NCBI RefSeq assembly: GCF_021249345.1
Contig: NZ_CP089588.1
Coordinates: 434,001 to 498,000 of the forward strand
Direction of reading: 5' to 3'
Source: Halobacterium wangiae
GTDB lineage: Archaea; Halobacteriota; Halobacteria; Halobacteriales; Halobacteriaceae
DNA length: 64,000 nucleotides
This document shows, in pieces, positions 52,506 to 60,180 of the stretch. The translations under genes were made by a program, and so were the position numbers. Below the pieces are notes generated by a model, which was not told the origin of the DNA, made no database searches, and saw nothing but the letters and a program-made list of their open reading frames with translations. Each line of letters begins with the position of its first letter. The stretch's first letter is position 1.

Positions 52506-52527
52506 ACCGGTCTCTATCCAGTTGACG

Positions 52528-52662
52528 ATGTCAGACAGCAAGCTCACGCAGTTCCTGACCGACAACCCGCGAATGATCGGCGTCCTGTTCAGCCTCATGG
52601 TCTTCCTCTCGACCACCGGCGCTGCCGCCGCGAGCAACACCTCCTCCATCTCGGGGCCGTAA
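52528..52662 (+). CDS. 44-aa membrane/secreted peptide, copy A
   Basis: ATG at 52528, TAA at 52660-52662. The peptide has a polar, Lys/Arg-containing N-terminus (MSDSKLTQFLTDNPR), a hydrophobic span at residues 16-36 with small residues at its end (STTGAAAAS), and a short tail NTSSISGP containing an N-glycosylation sequon (Asn37-Thr-Ser). It could be a single-pass membrane peptide or an exported one. The protein sequence is identical to copy B, which starts two bases after this stop. From memory it resembles tiny haloarchaeal proteins filed as DUF7503; no function known. It is convergent with the CHAT protein. Confidence 0.82.
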   Translation: MSDSKLTQFLTDNPRMIGVLFSLMVFLSTTGAAAASNTSSISGP

Positions 52663-52664
52663 CG

Positions 52665-52799
52665 ATGTCGGACAGCAAGCTCACGCAGTTCCTGACCGAC
52701 AACCCGCGGATGATCGGCGTCCTGTTCAGCCTCATGGTCTTCCTCTCGACCACGGGCGCCGCAGCTGCCAGCAACACCTCGTCGATCTCCGGTCCTTAG
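52665..52799 (+). CDS. 44-aa membrane/secreted peptide, copy B
   Basis: ATG at 52665, TAG at 52797-52799. The product is identical to copy A at all 44 residues, while the DNA differs at 12 sense positions, all synonymous, plus the stop codon. Ten of the 12 changes fall in the last 16 codons. Both copies are preceded by ACG and start ATGTC. The stop overlaps the TAA of the convergent CHAT gene. Identity of protein despite DNA divergence shows selection on the peptide sequence. Confidence 0.82.
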   Translation: MSDSKLTQFLTDNPRMIGVLFSLMVFLSTTGAAAASNTSSISGP

Positions 52800-54880
52800 T
52801 TCAGCTCGTTCTCCAGTAGTTCGTCGCTCCAGACCAGTTCGTCGTCGAGGAGCACCGGCACGACGCCGCGGTTGAAGAACTCGCGTAGCTCCGCCGCCGA
52901 GACCTCGAACGTGTCGATGTGCCCGGAGTTCAGGTAGCGTAGCGTGTTCTCCTGGACGTTCGGCGTCAACAACGACCCGATAGAGGTCCGCGACGTCGGG
53001 TAGCCGTGGATGGTGAGTTCGTAGCCATCCGACAACGTCTCTAGCTCCGTCGATACCGGCGTCCCGGTCGTGTGCTGGACCAGCTGTAGGGTCCCGTCAC
53101 CGATGGTGATGTACTGGTTCCCGAACAGCGTGACGTTCCTGGCCACCGACAGCCCCGCCTGGAGCGTGAACCCGTTGTTCAGCAGGCGGGCGAGCGCGCG
53201 ACCGATCCTGACCGCGGGGTCGTTGCTGATGTTCGTCAGCGTGACGATGCCGCCGAAACTCCCCCGGTCGACGAGCGCCTTCCCCTGTTCGTAGGAGCGG
53301 CAGGCGTTCAGGAGGAACGCGTCGACGTTGACCTCCGTCAGTGTGTGGGCGTCCAGCAGGCCGTCACTGCACTGGAACCCGCCGTCGTCGACGTGCCCGA
53401 TGTAGTGGAGGAAGTCCGCGTCCGCCCGCAGCAGTTCGGCGAGTTCGGCCTTCGAGAGCTCGTAGTGGACGGCGATCTCGAACTCGAAGAGGTCCCGCGC
53501 CCCGTAGAACTGCTCGACGATGTCCTCCTCGCTCATCTCGGAGTCGTTGCAGACGATCTCGATGCTGATCGACTCCCTGTCGCGTTCCGGCCGCTCGAGC
53601 CGGCGGCGGTACGAGGGCGTGGTCGTCTTGCTCGCACCGAGCGGGTAGCCGTCGGCGATCCAGGCGTGTTCGATGGCGGTCGTTTCCGTCGGCTTCACGA
53701 TACCGGAGTCGTCGGTGACCGCACCCGACTGGCTCCTGACGTTCGCGTCCTTCGCCCGGTAGAACGACGTCAGTTCCTCGGGCTCCGAGCGAACGGTGGG
53801 GTCCGGTCCCGTCTCGGGGATCCGTATCTCCGCGAGGTCGTTCGTGACGAACGGGATCGACTCGACGTTCGCGGGGTCGGGAGCCATGTCCGCCGTCAGC
53901 TTCCACCGCGGGCGGTACGGTTCCGTTACCTCGTAGGGCACCTCGAGGTACGCCCGGAGCTGTTCGGCGAGGGAGGCCTCGTACAGTTCGGCGAGGTCGA
54001 ACGGGAGGTCGTCCTCGACTTCGTTCCGCTCGTGGAGGTCGACCGGGTAGAACCCCTCGGTCCGGGTCACACAGTCGAGGAAGAAGACGTGCTTGAGCAG
54101 CGTGTTCACCTCCGACTCGAAGCCACGTTCCGTGTCGAGGTCGTAGCGCCACCCGTCGACCACGAGCGTCCGCGTCTCCCCCGGGACGATCTCGGCGCCG
54201 AGGTAGTACGCCAGCGAACTCACCACGTAGAGGTCCGCGTAGTCGCGCGGAATCTCGATGGTCACGTCGGTGTCGGGTGCGACGAGGGCGTCCGGGGCGT
54301 CGAAGCCGTCGCCCCGCTCGACGAGCGGCGGGTGCCCCCGAAGCGTCGGGAACGACCGCTCGCAGGACGTCGTCTTCAGCGCCGACCCGCTCAGGGAGAT
54401 GGCGCGCATCGCGTCCTCGACGCTGTCGCCGACGGTGATGGTGCCTGCTGGCGACTCGTGGAGGGAGCGAACGCCGACCGCGAGTGGCGTCACTTCGCCG
54501 AACTCCACGTGTGTCGAGTTCTCCAGGCGCCGGATCGTCACGCTGGACTCGACGACAACCTGGAGTTTCATCGGGCCGACGTCGAAGTTGAGCGAGTACC
54601 AGTCCAAGGGGTACTCGGCTCGTTGCTGGTTCGCGGACTCCCCGATGAGGGTCCCGTCGGCCGACCGGAGGATGACGTCCACGAGTCGCGGGATCTCGAG
54701 CGTGCCCGTCGTTACGCTGACCGCCTCGTCGGCCGGGAAGACGAACCGGTCGGTGTCCACCGGCGTCGGGTCGACGACGTGGTCCGTGTACAGTTCGAAC
54801 TGCGCGTTCTCGATGGGGTCGAGGATGTGGAGGCCGGGCGGCGTCTCCAGGGTCGTGAACTCCGGTCTCACGCCGACCAC
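52796..54880 (-). CDS. Haloarchaeal CHAT-domain (caspase-like) protein
   Basis: 694 residues from GTG at 54880; GTG at 54871 is an alternative that overlaps the TGA of an upstream 88-codon frame (GTGA). The N-terminal 450 residues are a mostly beta, then alpha/beta, region with no named domain (PEFTTLETPPGLHILDPIEN, ISLSGSALKTTSCERSFPTL, VFFLDCVTRTEGFYPVDLHE). The C-terminal CHAT peptidase domain carries the catalytic pair: His496 in ADFLHYIGHVDDGG and Cys527 in VDAFLLNACRSYEQG, followed by GSFGGIVTLTNISNDPAVRIGR shortened strands. The dyad is intact, so proteolytic activity is plausible. No signal peptide: cytosolic. It converges on the twin-peptide genes. Confidence 0.85.
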   Translation of the reverse strand: MVGVRPEFTTLETPPGLHILDPIENAQFELYTDHVVDPTPVDTDRFVFPADEAVSVTTGTLEIPRLVDVILRSADGTLIGESANQQRAEYPLDWYSLNFDVGPMKLQVVVESSVTIRRLENSTHVEFGEVTPLAVGVRSLHESPAGTITVGDSVEDAMRAISLSGSALKTTSCERSFPTLRGHPPLVERGDGFDAPDALVAPDTDVTIEIPRDYADLYVVSSLAYYLGAEIVPGETRTLVVDGWRYDLDTERGFESEVNTLLKHVFFLDCVTRTEGFYPVDLHERNEVEDDLPFDLAELYEASLAEQLRAYLEVPYEVTEPYRPRWKLTADMAPDPANVESIPFVTNDLAEIRIPETGPDPTVRSEPEELTSFYRAKDANVRSQSGAVTDDSGIVKPTETTAIEHAWIADGYPLGASKTTTPSYRRRLERPERDRESISIEIVCNDSEMSEEDIVEQFYGARDLFEFEIAVHYELSKAELAELLRADADFLHYIGHVDDGGFQCSDGLLDAHTLTEVNVDAFLLNACRSYEQGKALVDRGSFGGIVTLTNISNDPAVRIGRALARLLNNGFTLQAGLSVARNVTLFGNQYITIGDGTLQLVQHTTGTPVSTELETLSDGYELTIHGYPTSRTSIGSLLTPNVQENTLRYLNSGHIDTFEVSAAELREFFNRGVVPVLLDDELVWSDELLENELN

Positions 54881-55134
54881 CGTCCGTCTGCCCGGGGAGA
54901 GCCTGTGACCGGACCGGCGGACTCACGAGCGCAGTCGGTCGAACAGTCGGGGTGGAGGGGGGTTCTGCACGGGGTAGCTGTGTCGGCGGGGTCCATGGTG
55001 ACGTCGGTAGCTGTCTGCGTCGAGAGGCACCGGACGCGGATAACCACCGCGGTGTCCGACGGGGGCGTGTGGGGGTCGACGGGACCCTCCAGCGGCTCAG
55101 TCGGCGCGTGAACGGCGACCCCCTCTTGTGGCAT
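54868..55134 (-). CDS. Possible 88-aa leader protein coupled to the CHAT gene
   Basis: ATG at 55134, 30 nt downstream of a strong TATA box, opens an 88-codon frame whose TGA (54870-54868) overlaps the second possible CHAT GTG (54871). The protein is Pro/Thr-rich with four cysteines (VIRVRCLSTQT, ATPCRTPLHPDCSTDCARE) and no recognisable domain. Promoter position and coupling argue for translation; composition and lack of any known relative argue for caution. It might instead be a long 5' leader. Confidence 0.4.
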   Translation of the reverse strand: MPQEGVAVHAPTEPLEGPVDPHTPPSDTAVVIRVRCLSTQTATDVTMDPADTATPCRTPLHPDCSTDCARESAGPVTGSPRADGRWSA

Positions 55135-55160
55135 CGTACCACACAGGGGAGCCTGCTGTC

Positions 55161-55170
55161 ATAAAAATTC
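55161..55170 (-). promoter_or_regulatory. TATA box of the CHAT transcript
   Basis: GAATTTTTAT (minus strand) is the only clear promoter upstream of the CHAT gene. It lies 290 nt before the CHAT start but 30 nt before the 88-codon frame. Confidence 0.55.
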
Positions 55171-55178
55171 GGACGGCG

Positions 55179-57005
55179 TCAGTCGATGACGACGAGCACG
55201 TCGCCCATGTCGACGCTGTCCCCCTCCTCGACCGCTACCTGCGTGACGGTGCCGCCGTGGGAGGCGACGACGTCGTTCTCCATCTTCATCGCCTCCAGCA
55301 CCACCAGCACGTCGCCGGGTTCGACCTCGTCGCCCTCCGCGACGTCCACGGAGAGGATGGTGCCCTGCATCTCCGACTCGACGGTCTCGCCGTCGCCCTC
55401 GACGACCGTCTCGGAGTCGTCGTCACCGCTCGCGCGCTCGGGGCGCTGGCCGCCCGCGCTCCCGCCGCTCGTGGCCAGTTTGGCAGCGCCGCGCTCCTCG
55501 AGGTTGACCTCGAAGCGCTTCCCGTTGACCTCGACGGTGAAGTCGCGTTCGACGACATCCTCGTCGCCGTCGGCGCTGGTGGTGTCGCCGCCCCACTGCT
55601 CCTGGGCCTCGTCGATGCGCTCGGGGTCGAGCTGTTCGTCGAGGTACTTCGTCGTGTGCGTGCCAGCGACGAACGCGTCGTCGGTGAGCATCAGCCGGTG
55701 GAACGGGACGATGGTCGGGATGCCCTCGATGTCGTACTCCGCGAGCGCGCGCTGGGAGCGCACGATGCACTCCTCGCGGTCGCCCGCGCTGACGACGAGT
55801 TTCGCGACCATCGAGTCGTAGTCCGTGACGAGGTCGTCGTCCTGGCGCAGCGCGTCGTCGACCCGGACGCCGATGCCGCCCGGCGGGTCGTACGTATCGA
55901 GGCTGCCGCCGGTCGCTGGCGCGAAGTCCTCGGCCGCGTTCTCCGCGTTGATGCGGAACTCCATCGCGTGGCCCCGCAGGTCGACGTCGTCCTGGGCGAA
56001 CGTGAGTTCCTCGCCAGCGGCGATCTTCAGCTGCCACTTCACGATGTCGATGCCCGTCAGTTCCTCCGTGACGGTGTGCTCGACCTGGATGCGGGTGTTC
56101 ACCTCGAGGAAGTAGAAGTCCGTCTCCGGGCCGAGCAGTTCGCCGGCCTCCCGGTCGAGGTCCTCCTCGACGAGGAACTCGAAGGTGCCCGCGTTGTAGT
56201 AGCCCGCGACGTCCGCGCCGCGGCGCGCGGCCTCGCCGATCTCCTCGCGGAGGTCGTCCGTGAGCGCCGGGGACGGCCCCTCCTCGATGACCTTCTGGTG
56301 GCGGCGCTGCAGCGAACAGTCGCGCTCCCCGAGGTGGCGGACGTTGCCGTGGTGGTCTGCGACGATCTGGACCTCGACGTGGCGCGGGTTCTCGAGGTAG
56401 CGCTCGAGGTAGACGTTCGCGTTGTCGAAGTACGCCTCGCCCTCGCGCTTCGCGGATTCGAGCTGTTCCTCGGCTTCCTCGGCGCTCTCGACGATCTTCA
56501 TCCCGCGGCCGCCACCGCCGCCCTCGGCCTTGATGGCGATGGGGTAGCCGTACTCCTCGCCGAACTCGTGGACCTCCTCGACGGACTCCGCGGGGTCGGT
56601 TGTGCCGGGGACGATGGGGACGTCGGCCTCTCGCATCGTCTTCCGCGCTGACGTCTTCTCGCCCAGCTGGGCCATCGACTCGGCGGCGGGGCCGACCCAC
56701 GTCACGCCCTCCGTATCCTCGACCTTGCCCGCGAACGTCGCGTTCTCCGCGAGGAAGCCGTAGCCCGGGTGGATGGCGTCGGCGCCGGACTGCTCGGCCG
56801 CGTCGATGATGGCCTCGTGGTCGAGGTAGGAGTCGGCGGCGCGGGCGGGTCCGACGTTGTACGCCTCGTCGGCGTACCGGACGTGTCCCGCGTGTTTGTC
56901 GGCGTCGCTGTAGACGGCGACGGTGTCGATGCCGAGTTCCTCGCAGGCCCGCATCACTCGGACCGCGATTTCGCCGCGGTTGGCGACGAGTACCTTCTCG
57001 AACAT
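55179..57005 (-). CDS. pccA: Acetyl/propionyl-CoA carboxylase biotin carboxylase-BCCP subunit
   Basis: 608 residues from ATG at 57005. Biotin carboxylase occupies about residues 1-450: [18 protein letters not shown], the ATP-grasp glycine loop [34 protein letters not shown] and FRINAEN. A linker leads to the biotinyl domain with Lys574 in LEAMKMEND near the C-terminus. The enzyme carboxylates biotin with bicarbonate and ATP. In haloarchaea such carboxylases feed propionyl-CoA into methylmalonyl-CoA and supply precursors for PHBV; substrate range cannot be read from sequence. Its carboxyltransferase partner is at 60180-61730 on the same strand. Confidence 0.95.
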   Translation of the reverse strand: MFEKVLVANRGEIAVRVMRACEELGIDTVAVYSDADKHAGHVRYADEAYNVGPARAADSYLDHEAIIDAAEQSGADAIHPGYGFLAENATFAGKVEDTEGVTWVGPAAESMAQLGEKTSARKTMREADVPIVPGTTDPAESVEEVHEFGEEYGYPIAIKAEGGGGGRGMKIVESAEEAEEQLESAKREGEAYFDNANVYLERYLENPRHVEVQIVADHHGNVRHLGERDCSLQRRHQKVIEEGPSPALTDDLREEIGEAARRGADVAGYYNAGTFEFLVEEDLDREAGELLGPETDFYFLEVNTRIQVEHTVTEELTGIDIVKWQLKIAAGEELTFAQDDVDLRGHAMEFRINAENAAEDFAPATGGSLDTYDPPGGIGVRVDDALRQDDDLVTDYDSMVAKLVVSAGDREECIVRSQRALAEYDIEGIPTIVPFHRLMLTDDAFVAGTHTTKYLDEQLDPERIDEAQEQWGGDTTSADGDEDVVERDFTVEVNGKRFEVNLEERGAAKLATSGGSAGGQRPERASGDDDSETVVEGDGETVESEMQGTILSVDVAEGDEVEPGDVLVVLEAMKMENDVVASHGGTVTQVAVEEGDSVDMGDVLVVID

Positions 57006-57118
57006 TCTTGAAGTTTGATTCTGGGGACGGCCTACTGATACTGTCGGTTCGAATCCGCCTCCGACCCACTGCTGCTTCGCGGAATCGTCCACGTTGCACC
57101 CGGAGGCGGTTGACGAAC

Positions 57119-57763
57119 CTACATCAGTGCGCCCATCACCTCGGCCTCGGCCTTCCGGAGGTGGTCCGAGACGGTCGAGGCGGCGACGTCGAGTTCGGCT
57201 GCCACGTCGTCTAGCGTCGCCTCCCGCGGCACCTCGTAGTAGCCGAGTTCAGTGGCCGTCTCGACGACCTCCCGCTGGCGGTCGGTCAGCGGCGCCGCGG
57301 GCGTCCGGAAGCGGTCGTACTCGCCGACCCGTTCGACGGTGGTGTCGATGCGGTCGGGGAACTCAGCGAGCATCCCGCGGAGGTCCGCGGGGTCGCCGAG
57401 CACCTCGAAGATGGCCTCGCCGTCGTCCGTGTAGACGATGGGCGGCATCACGACGATGCTCGCCCGGTAGAACGCCAGCATCCACTCCCACTCGCTCTCG
57501 GAGGGTTCCGCGTACACGAAACTGTAGAACGTCGAGTCCGTGACCGGCGTGAGGTCGAACTCCTGCACCGAGTCGACGTCCGCGATGCGCTCGCGGTAGG
57601 CGTCGACGTCGCCCACGGCGCGGAACAGCACCGTCGGCAGTTCGCCGACGAAACTCCACGACCAGAGTTCCTGGCGACGCATCTCGGGGTGGTCGACGAG
57701 GAAGTTGTGCATCGGGTGGCGCGTCCGCCGGGGGAACCCGAGTCTGACGCGCATGTGCTTCAT
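57119..57763 (-). CDS. Bacterio-opsin activator (bat)-type HTH-10 regulator
   Basis: 214 residues from ATG at 57763; TATA box CCCATTTATG 28 nt upstream. The N-terminal 150 residues are a sensor-like domain typical of this haloarchaeal family ([35 protein letters not shown]). The C-terminus is the HTH-10 domain ([20 protein letters not shown], then [20 protein letters not shown]). It is divergent from the P450 gene and directly upstream of pccA, so either could be its target. Confidence 0.92.
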   Translation of the reverse strand: MKHMRVRLGFPRRTRHPMHNFLVDHPEMRRQELWSWSFVGELPTVLFRAVGDVDAYRERIADVDSVQEFDLTPVTDSTFYSFVYAEPSESEWEWMLAFYRASIVVMPPIVYTDDGEAIFEVLGDPADLRGMLAEFPDRIDTTVERVGEYDRFRTPAAPLTDRQREVVETATELGYYEVPREATLDDVAAELDVAASTVSDHLRKAEAEVMGALM

Positions 57764-57785
57764 ACCGGCAACACCCACGCCAGGC

Positions 57786-57796
57786 TACATAAATGG
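57786..57796 (-). promoter_or_regulatory. TATA box between the divergent regulator and P450 genes
   Basis: CCATTTATGTA on the minus strand is 28 nt upstream of the regulator ATG (57763). Read on the plus strand (TACATAAATGG) it could start a P450 mRNA with a leader of about 30 nt. Confidence 0.6.
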
Positions 57797-57847
57797 GCTA
57801 GGATGGACGTGGCAAGCGCAATCATCCGTGGCGACGGAGCCTCCCAC

Positions 57848-59197
57848 ATGAGCGAGAGCGCCGACGCCCGACCGCTGCCCGGACCGGATGGACTACCGTT
57901 CGTCGGCAGTTTCCTCGAGTTCCGGCGCGACCCGTTCGCGTTCTACGACGACCTGCGCGAGTACGGCGGCGTCGTCGGCTACCGGATGATGGGCTACGAC
58001 ATGTGTTCGGTCCTCGACCCCGACGCCATCGAGGACGTCCTGCTGAACGAAGCCGACGCCTTCCAGAAACCAGCCCTGCTCGGCGAGTCCCTGGACGACT
58101 ACATGGCCGAAGGCGTGCTCCTGACGGAGGGCGAACAGTGGCGCGCCCAGCGCACCATGCTCCAGCCGATGTTCTATCGGGAGCGCGTCGAGGGGTACGG
58201 CGACCTGATGGCCGACTACGCCGTAGAGGCGGCCGCAGAGTGGGCCAGCGATGGCGAGGTCGACGTCCAGTCCGCGACGTCCGACCTGACGCTCCGCATC
58301 CTCGCTCGCACGCTCTTCGACGTCGACCTCGACGAGCGTGCCGCCGTCGTCCGGGAGTTCGCGGACGCCGTGAGTGAGATCGGGCGCGCCGGCTCGCTGG
58401 AATCTCAGCTCCCCGGTTGGGTCCCGCTCCCCTCCCGTCGCCGCCACCGTCGGGCGTTCGAGAACTTCGACGACGCCCTGCGGAACCTCGTCGACGAGCG
58501 GCGAGCCAGCGGTGGGTCGGGTGACGACACGCCCGACGACCTGCTGACGTTGCTCCTGGACGCCGACTACCCGGACGGCTCGACACCCTCGGAGACGGAG
58601 ATCCGCGACCAGTTGATGACGTTCCTGTTCGCCGGTCACGAGACGACCGCGCTCGCACTGACGTGGGCGTTCGTCCTCCTCGAGCGACGCCCCGAGACGT
58701 ACGACCGGCTACGGCAGGAGGTGGACGACGTCCTCGACGACGACCGCGCGGCCGTCGCCGACCTCCCCGACCTGACGTACACGGACTGGGTCGCCAGAGA
58801 GGTGTTGCGACTCCGACCGCCGGCGGGTGCGCTGTTCCGCGAACCCCGCGAGGACGTCGAACTCGCCGGCTACCACGTCCCGGAGGGGACGATGGTCGTC
58901 CTCCCGCAGTTCGCCGTGCAGACCGACCCCCGGTTCTTCGAGGCCCCCGAGGAGTTCCGTCCGGAACGCTGGGCGGGCGACCTGGAGGACGACCTACCGG
59001 ACTACGCGTACTTCCCGTTCGGCGGTGGCCCCCGACACTGCATCGGGATGCGCTTCGCGGCTCTCGAACTCCGGCTCGCGCTCGCGACCATCGTCCGCAA
59101 CGTCGACGTCTCCGTCCGCAATCCCGACGTCGACCCGGACCTCGGGACGCCGTTCGCGCCCGCCGAGGACGTCCGCGCGGACGTGACCGAACGCTGA
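57848..59197 (+). CDS. Cytochrome P450
   Basis: 449 residues from ATG at 57848. Diagnostic features: proline-rich LPGPDGLPFVGSFLEF start, I-helix oxygen-binding FLFAGHETTALALTW, ExxR in REVLRLRPPAG, the PERW-type segment FRPERWAG and heme-ligating Cys398 in FPFGGGPRHCIGMRF. No membrane anchor, so soluble. Substrate unknown; haloarchaeal P450s may modify lipids or carotenoids. A redox partner gene is not adjacent. Divergent from the bat-type regulator with a shared promoter region. Confidence 0.95.
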   Translation: MSESADARPLPGPDGLPFVGSFLEFRRDPFAFYDDLREYGGVVGYRMMGYDMCSVLDPDAIEDVLLNEADAFQKPALLGESLDDYMAEGVLLTEGEQWRAQRTMLQPMFYRERVEGYGDLMADYAVEAAAEWASDGEVDVQSATSDLTLRILARTLFDVDLDERAAVVREFADAVSEIGRAGSLESQLPGWVPLPSRRRHRRAFENFDDALRNLVDERRASGGSGDDTPDDLLTLLLDADYPDGSTPSETEIRDQLMTFLFAGHETTALALTWAFVLLERRPETYDRLRQEVDDVLDDDRAAVADLPDLTYTDWVAREVLRLRPPAGALFREPREDVELAGYHVPEGTMVVLPQFAVQTDPRFFEAPEEFRPERWAGDLEDDLPDYAYFPFGGGPRHCIGMRFAALELRLALATIVRNVDVSVRNPDVDPDLGTPFAPAEDVRADVTER

Positions 59198-59215
59198 GGA
59201 TCGGCCCGCGGAGGG

Positions 59216-59881
59216 TCAGTCGCGGAGGAACGCGAGCGTCTGGTCGACGACCTCGCGTTCCAGGTCCACCCCGCGGAACGAGTGGTCCTCGCCCTCGCGG
59301 ACGAGCAGTTCCGCGTCAGCTAGCGCGTCGACGACGCGCCGGGAGTTCTCGACGGGGACCACCGCGTCCTCGGAGCCGTGGATGAGGAGGGCGGCGGCGT
59401 CGACGTCGGCGAGCGTCCCGGGACCGATCTGTCGCGAGTCGAGTTCCTCGATGGGAGCGGCGCTCACGCCCCCGATGTGTGACTCCTCGCCAAAGTCGAA
59501 GGCCGCGGGCGCCCACAGCACCAGTCTGTCGACGGCGTCGGGCACGTGGGTCAGCATGACGCCCGCGCCGAAGCTCTTCCCGACCACGGCGAGGTCCGTA
59601 CAGCCCCGGTCCTGGAGCACCCGAACCGCGGCGTCGAGTTCCGCGTGGAGGTCGTCGAGGCTCTTCTCCCAGACGCCGCTGGGCGTCCAGCTCTCGAAGC
59701 GGAAGACGTGGCTGCCGTCGGCGGCGGCCGCTTCGGCGAGCCGGTCGAAGATGCCGCCCCAGGGACCGTGTCCGGCGCCCGGCATCACAGCGATGCCGCG
59801 GCCGTCCGGGTCGTCGGGGACGGTCAGTTCGGCCTCGTACGCGTCGCCGTGCGCGGAGAGCGTGGCTGCCTCTGAACGCAT
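59216..59881 (-). CDS. Alpha/beta hydrolase, dienelactone hydrolase/KANL3-Tex30-like
   Basis: 221 residues from ATG at 59881. Short hydrolase with GAGHGPWGGIFDRL at the oxyanion region, nucleophile Ser in VVGKSFGAGVML, acid in IHGSEDAVVPVENS and His in GEDHSFRG. This pattern is seen in dienelactone hydrolase-like and Tex30-like proteins. Cytosolic; substrate unknown. It ends 18 nt from the convergent P450 stop and starts 41 nt after the small carboxylase subunit, so it may be in the carboxylase transcript. Confidence 0.86.
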   Translation of the reverse strand: MRSEAATLSAHGDAYEAELTVPDDPDGRGIAVMPGAGHGPWGGIFDRLAEAAAADGSHVFRFESWTPSGVWEKSLDDLHAELDAAVRVLQDRGCTDLAVVGKSFGAGVMLTHVPDAVDRLVLWAPAAFDFGEESHIGGVSAAPIEELDSRQIGPGTLADVDAAALLIHGSEDAVVPVENSRRVVDALADAELLVREGEDHSFRGVDLEREVVDQTLAFLRD

Positions 59882-59922
59882 CGTCTATCCGACGGCGGGA
59901 CGCCCCGTAACTCTTCGGGCAC

Positions 59923-60180
59923 TCAGAACCGGTCCCGGCGGCCCGCCGCGCTCCATGCGTCGGTGGGCGCGCCGTCCGGCACGCGCACCGGACCGCCGTC
60001 GAGCGCCTCGATGCGGCCCGCGAACGACCACTTCCGGCCGGTCCACGTCGCCGCCTCGTCGCCCTCGGCGGCCGCGGCTTCGAGTGCCGCGAGGTGGGCG
60101 CTGACCGCGGCCGCGATGGCCGCCGCCTCCTCGTCGCTGGCGTCGTCGGGAATTGCGACCTCGGAGTCGTCGGTGACCAT
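59923..60180 (-). CDS. pccX: Small third subunit of acyl-CoA carboxylase (PccX/AccE-like)
   Basis: 85 residues from ATG at 60180, which overlaps the TGA of the carboxyltransferase gene (TGATG). A helical acidic N-terminal half ([20 protein letters not shown]) is followed by [15 protein letters not shown], the typical AccE-like motif, and a short C-terminus. A comparable small subunit is required for propionyl-CoA carboxylase activity in Haloferax mediterranei and in actinobacterial acyl-CoA carboxylases. The assignment rests on this motif and on gene coupling. Confidence 0.88.
   Translation of the reverse strand: MVTDDSEVAIPDDASDEEAAAIAAAVSAHLAALEAAAAEGDEAATWTGRKWSFAGRIEALDGGPVRVPDGAPTDAWSAAGRRDRF

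Noticed and set aside
57044-57070. GGTTCGAATCC, a tRNA T-loop-like sequence upstream of pccA
   Set aside because: The flanking bases do not form the 5-bp T stem properly, and no matching acceptor, D or anticodon arms lie upstream; probably chance, at most a tRNA fragment left by an old integration.
57803-57848. Upstream in-frame ATG for the P450 (57803)
   Set aside because: It lies only about 12 nt after the TATA-like element, so the mRNA would start downstream of it; family similarity starts at the ATG at 57848.
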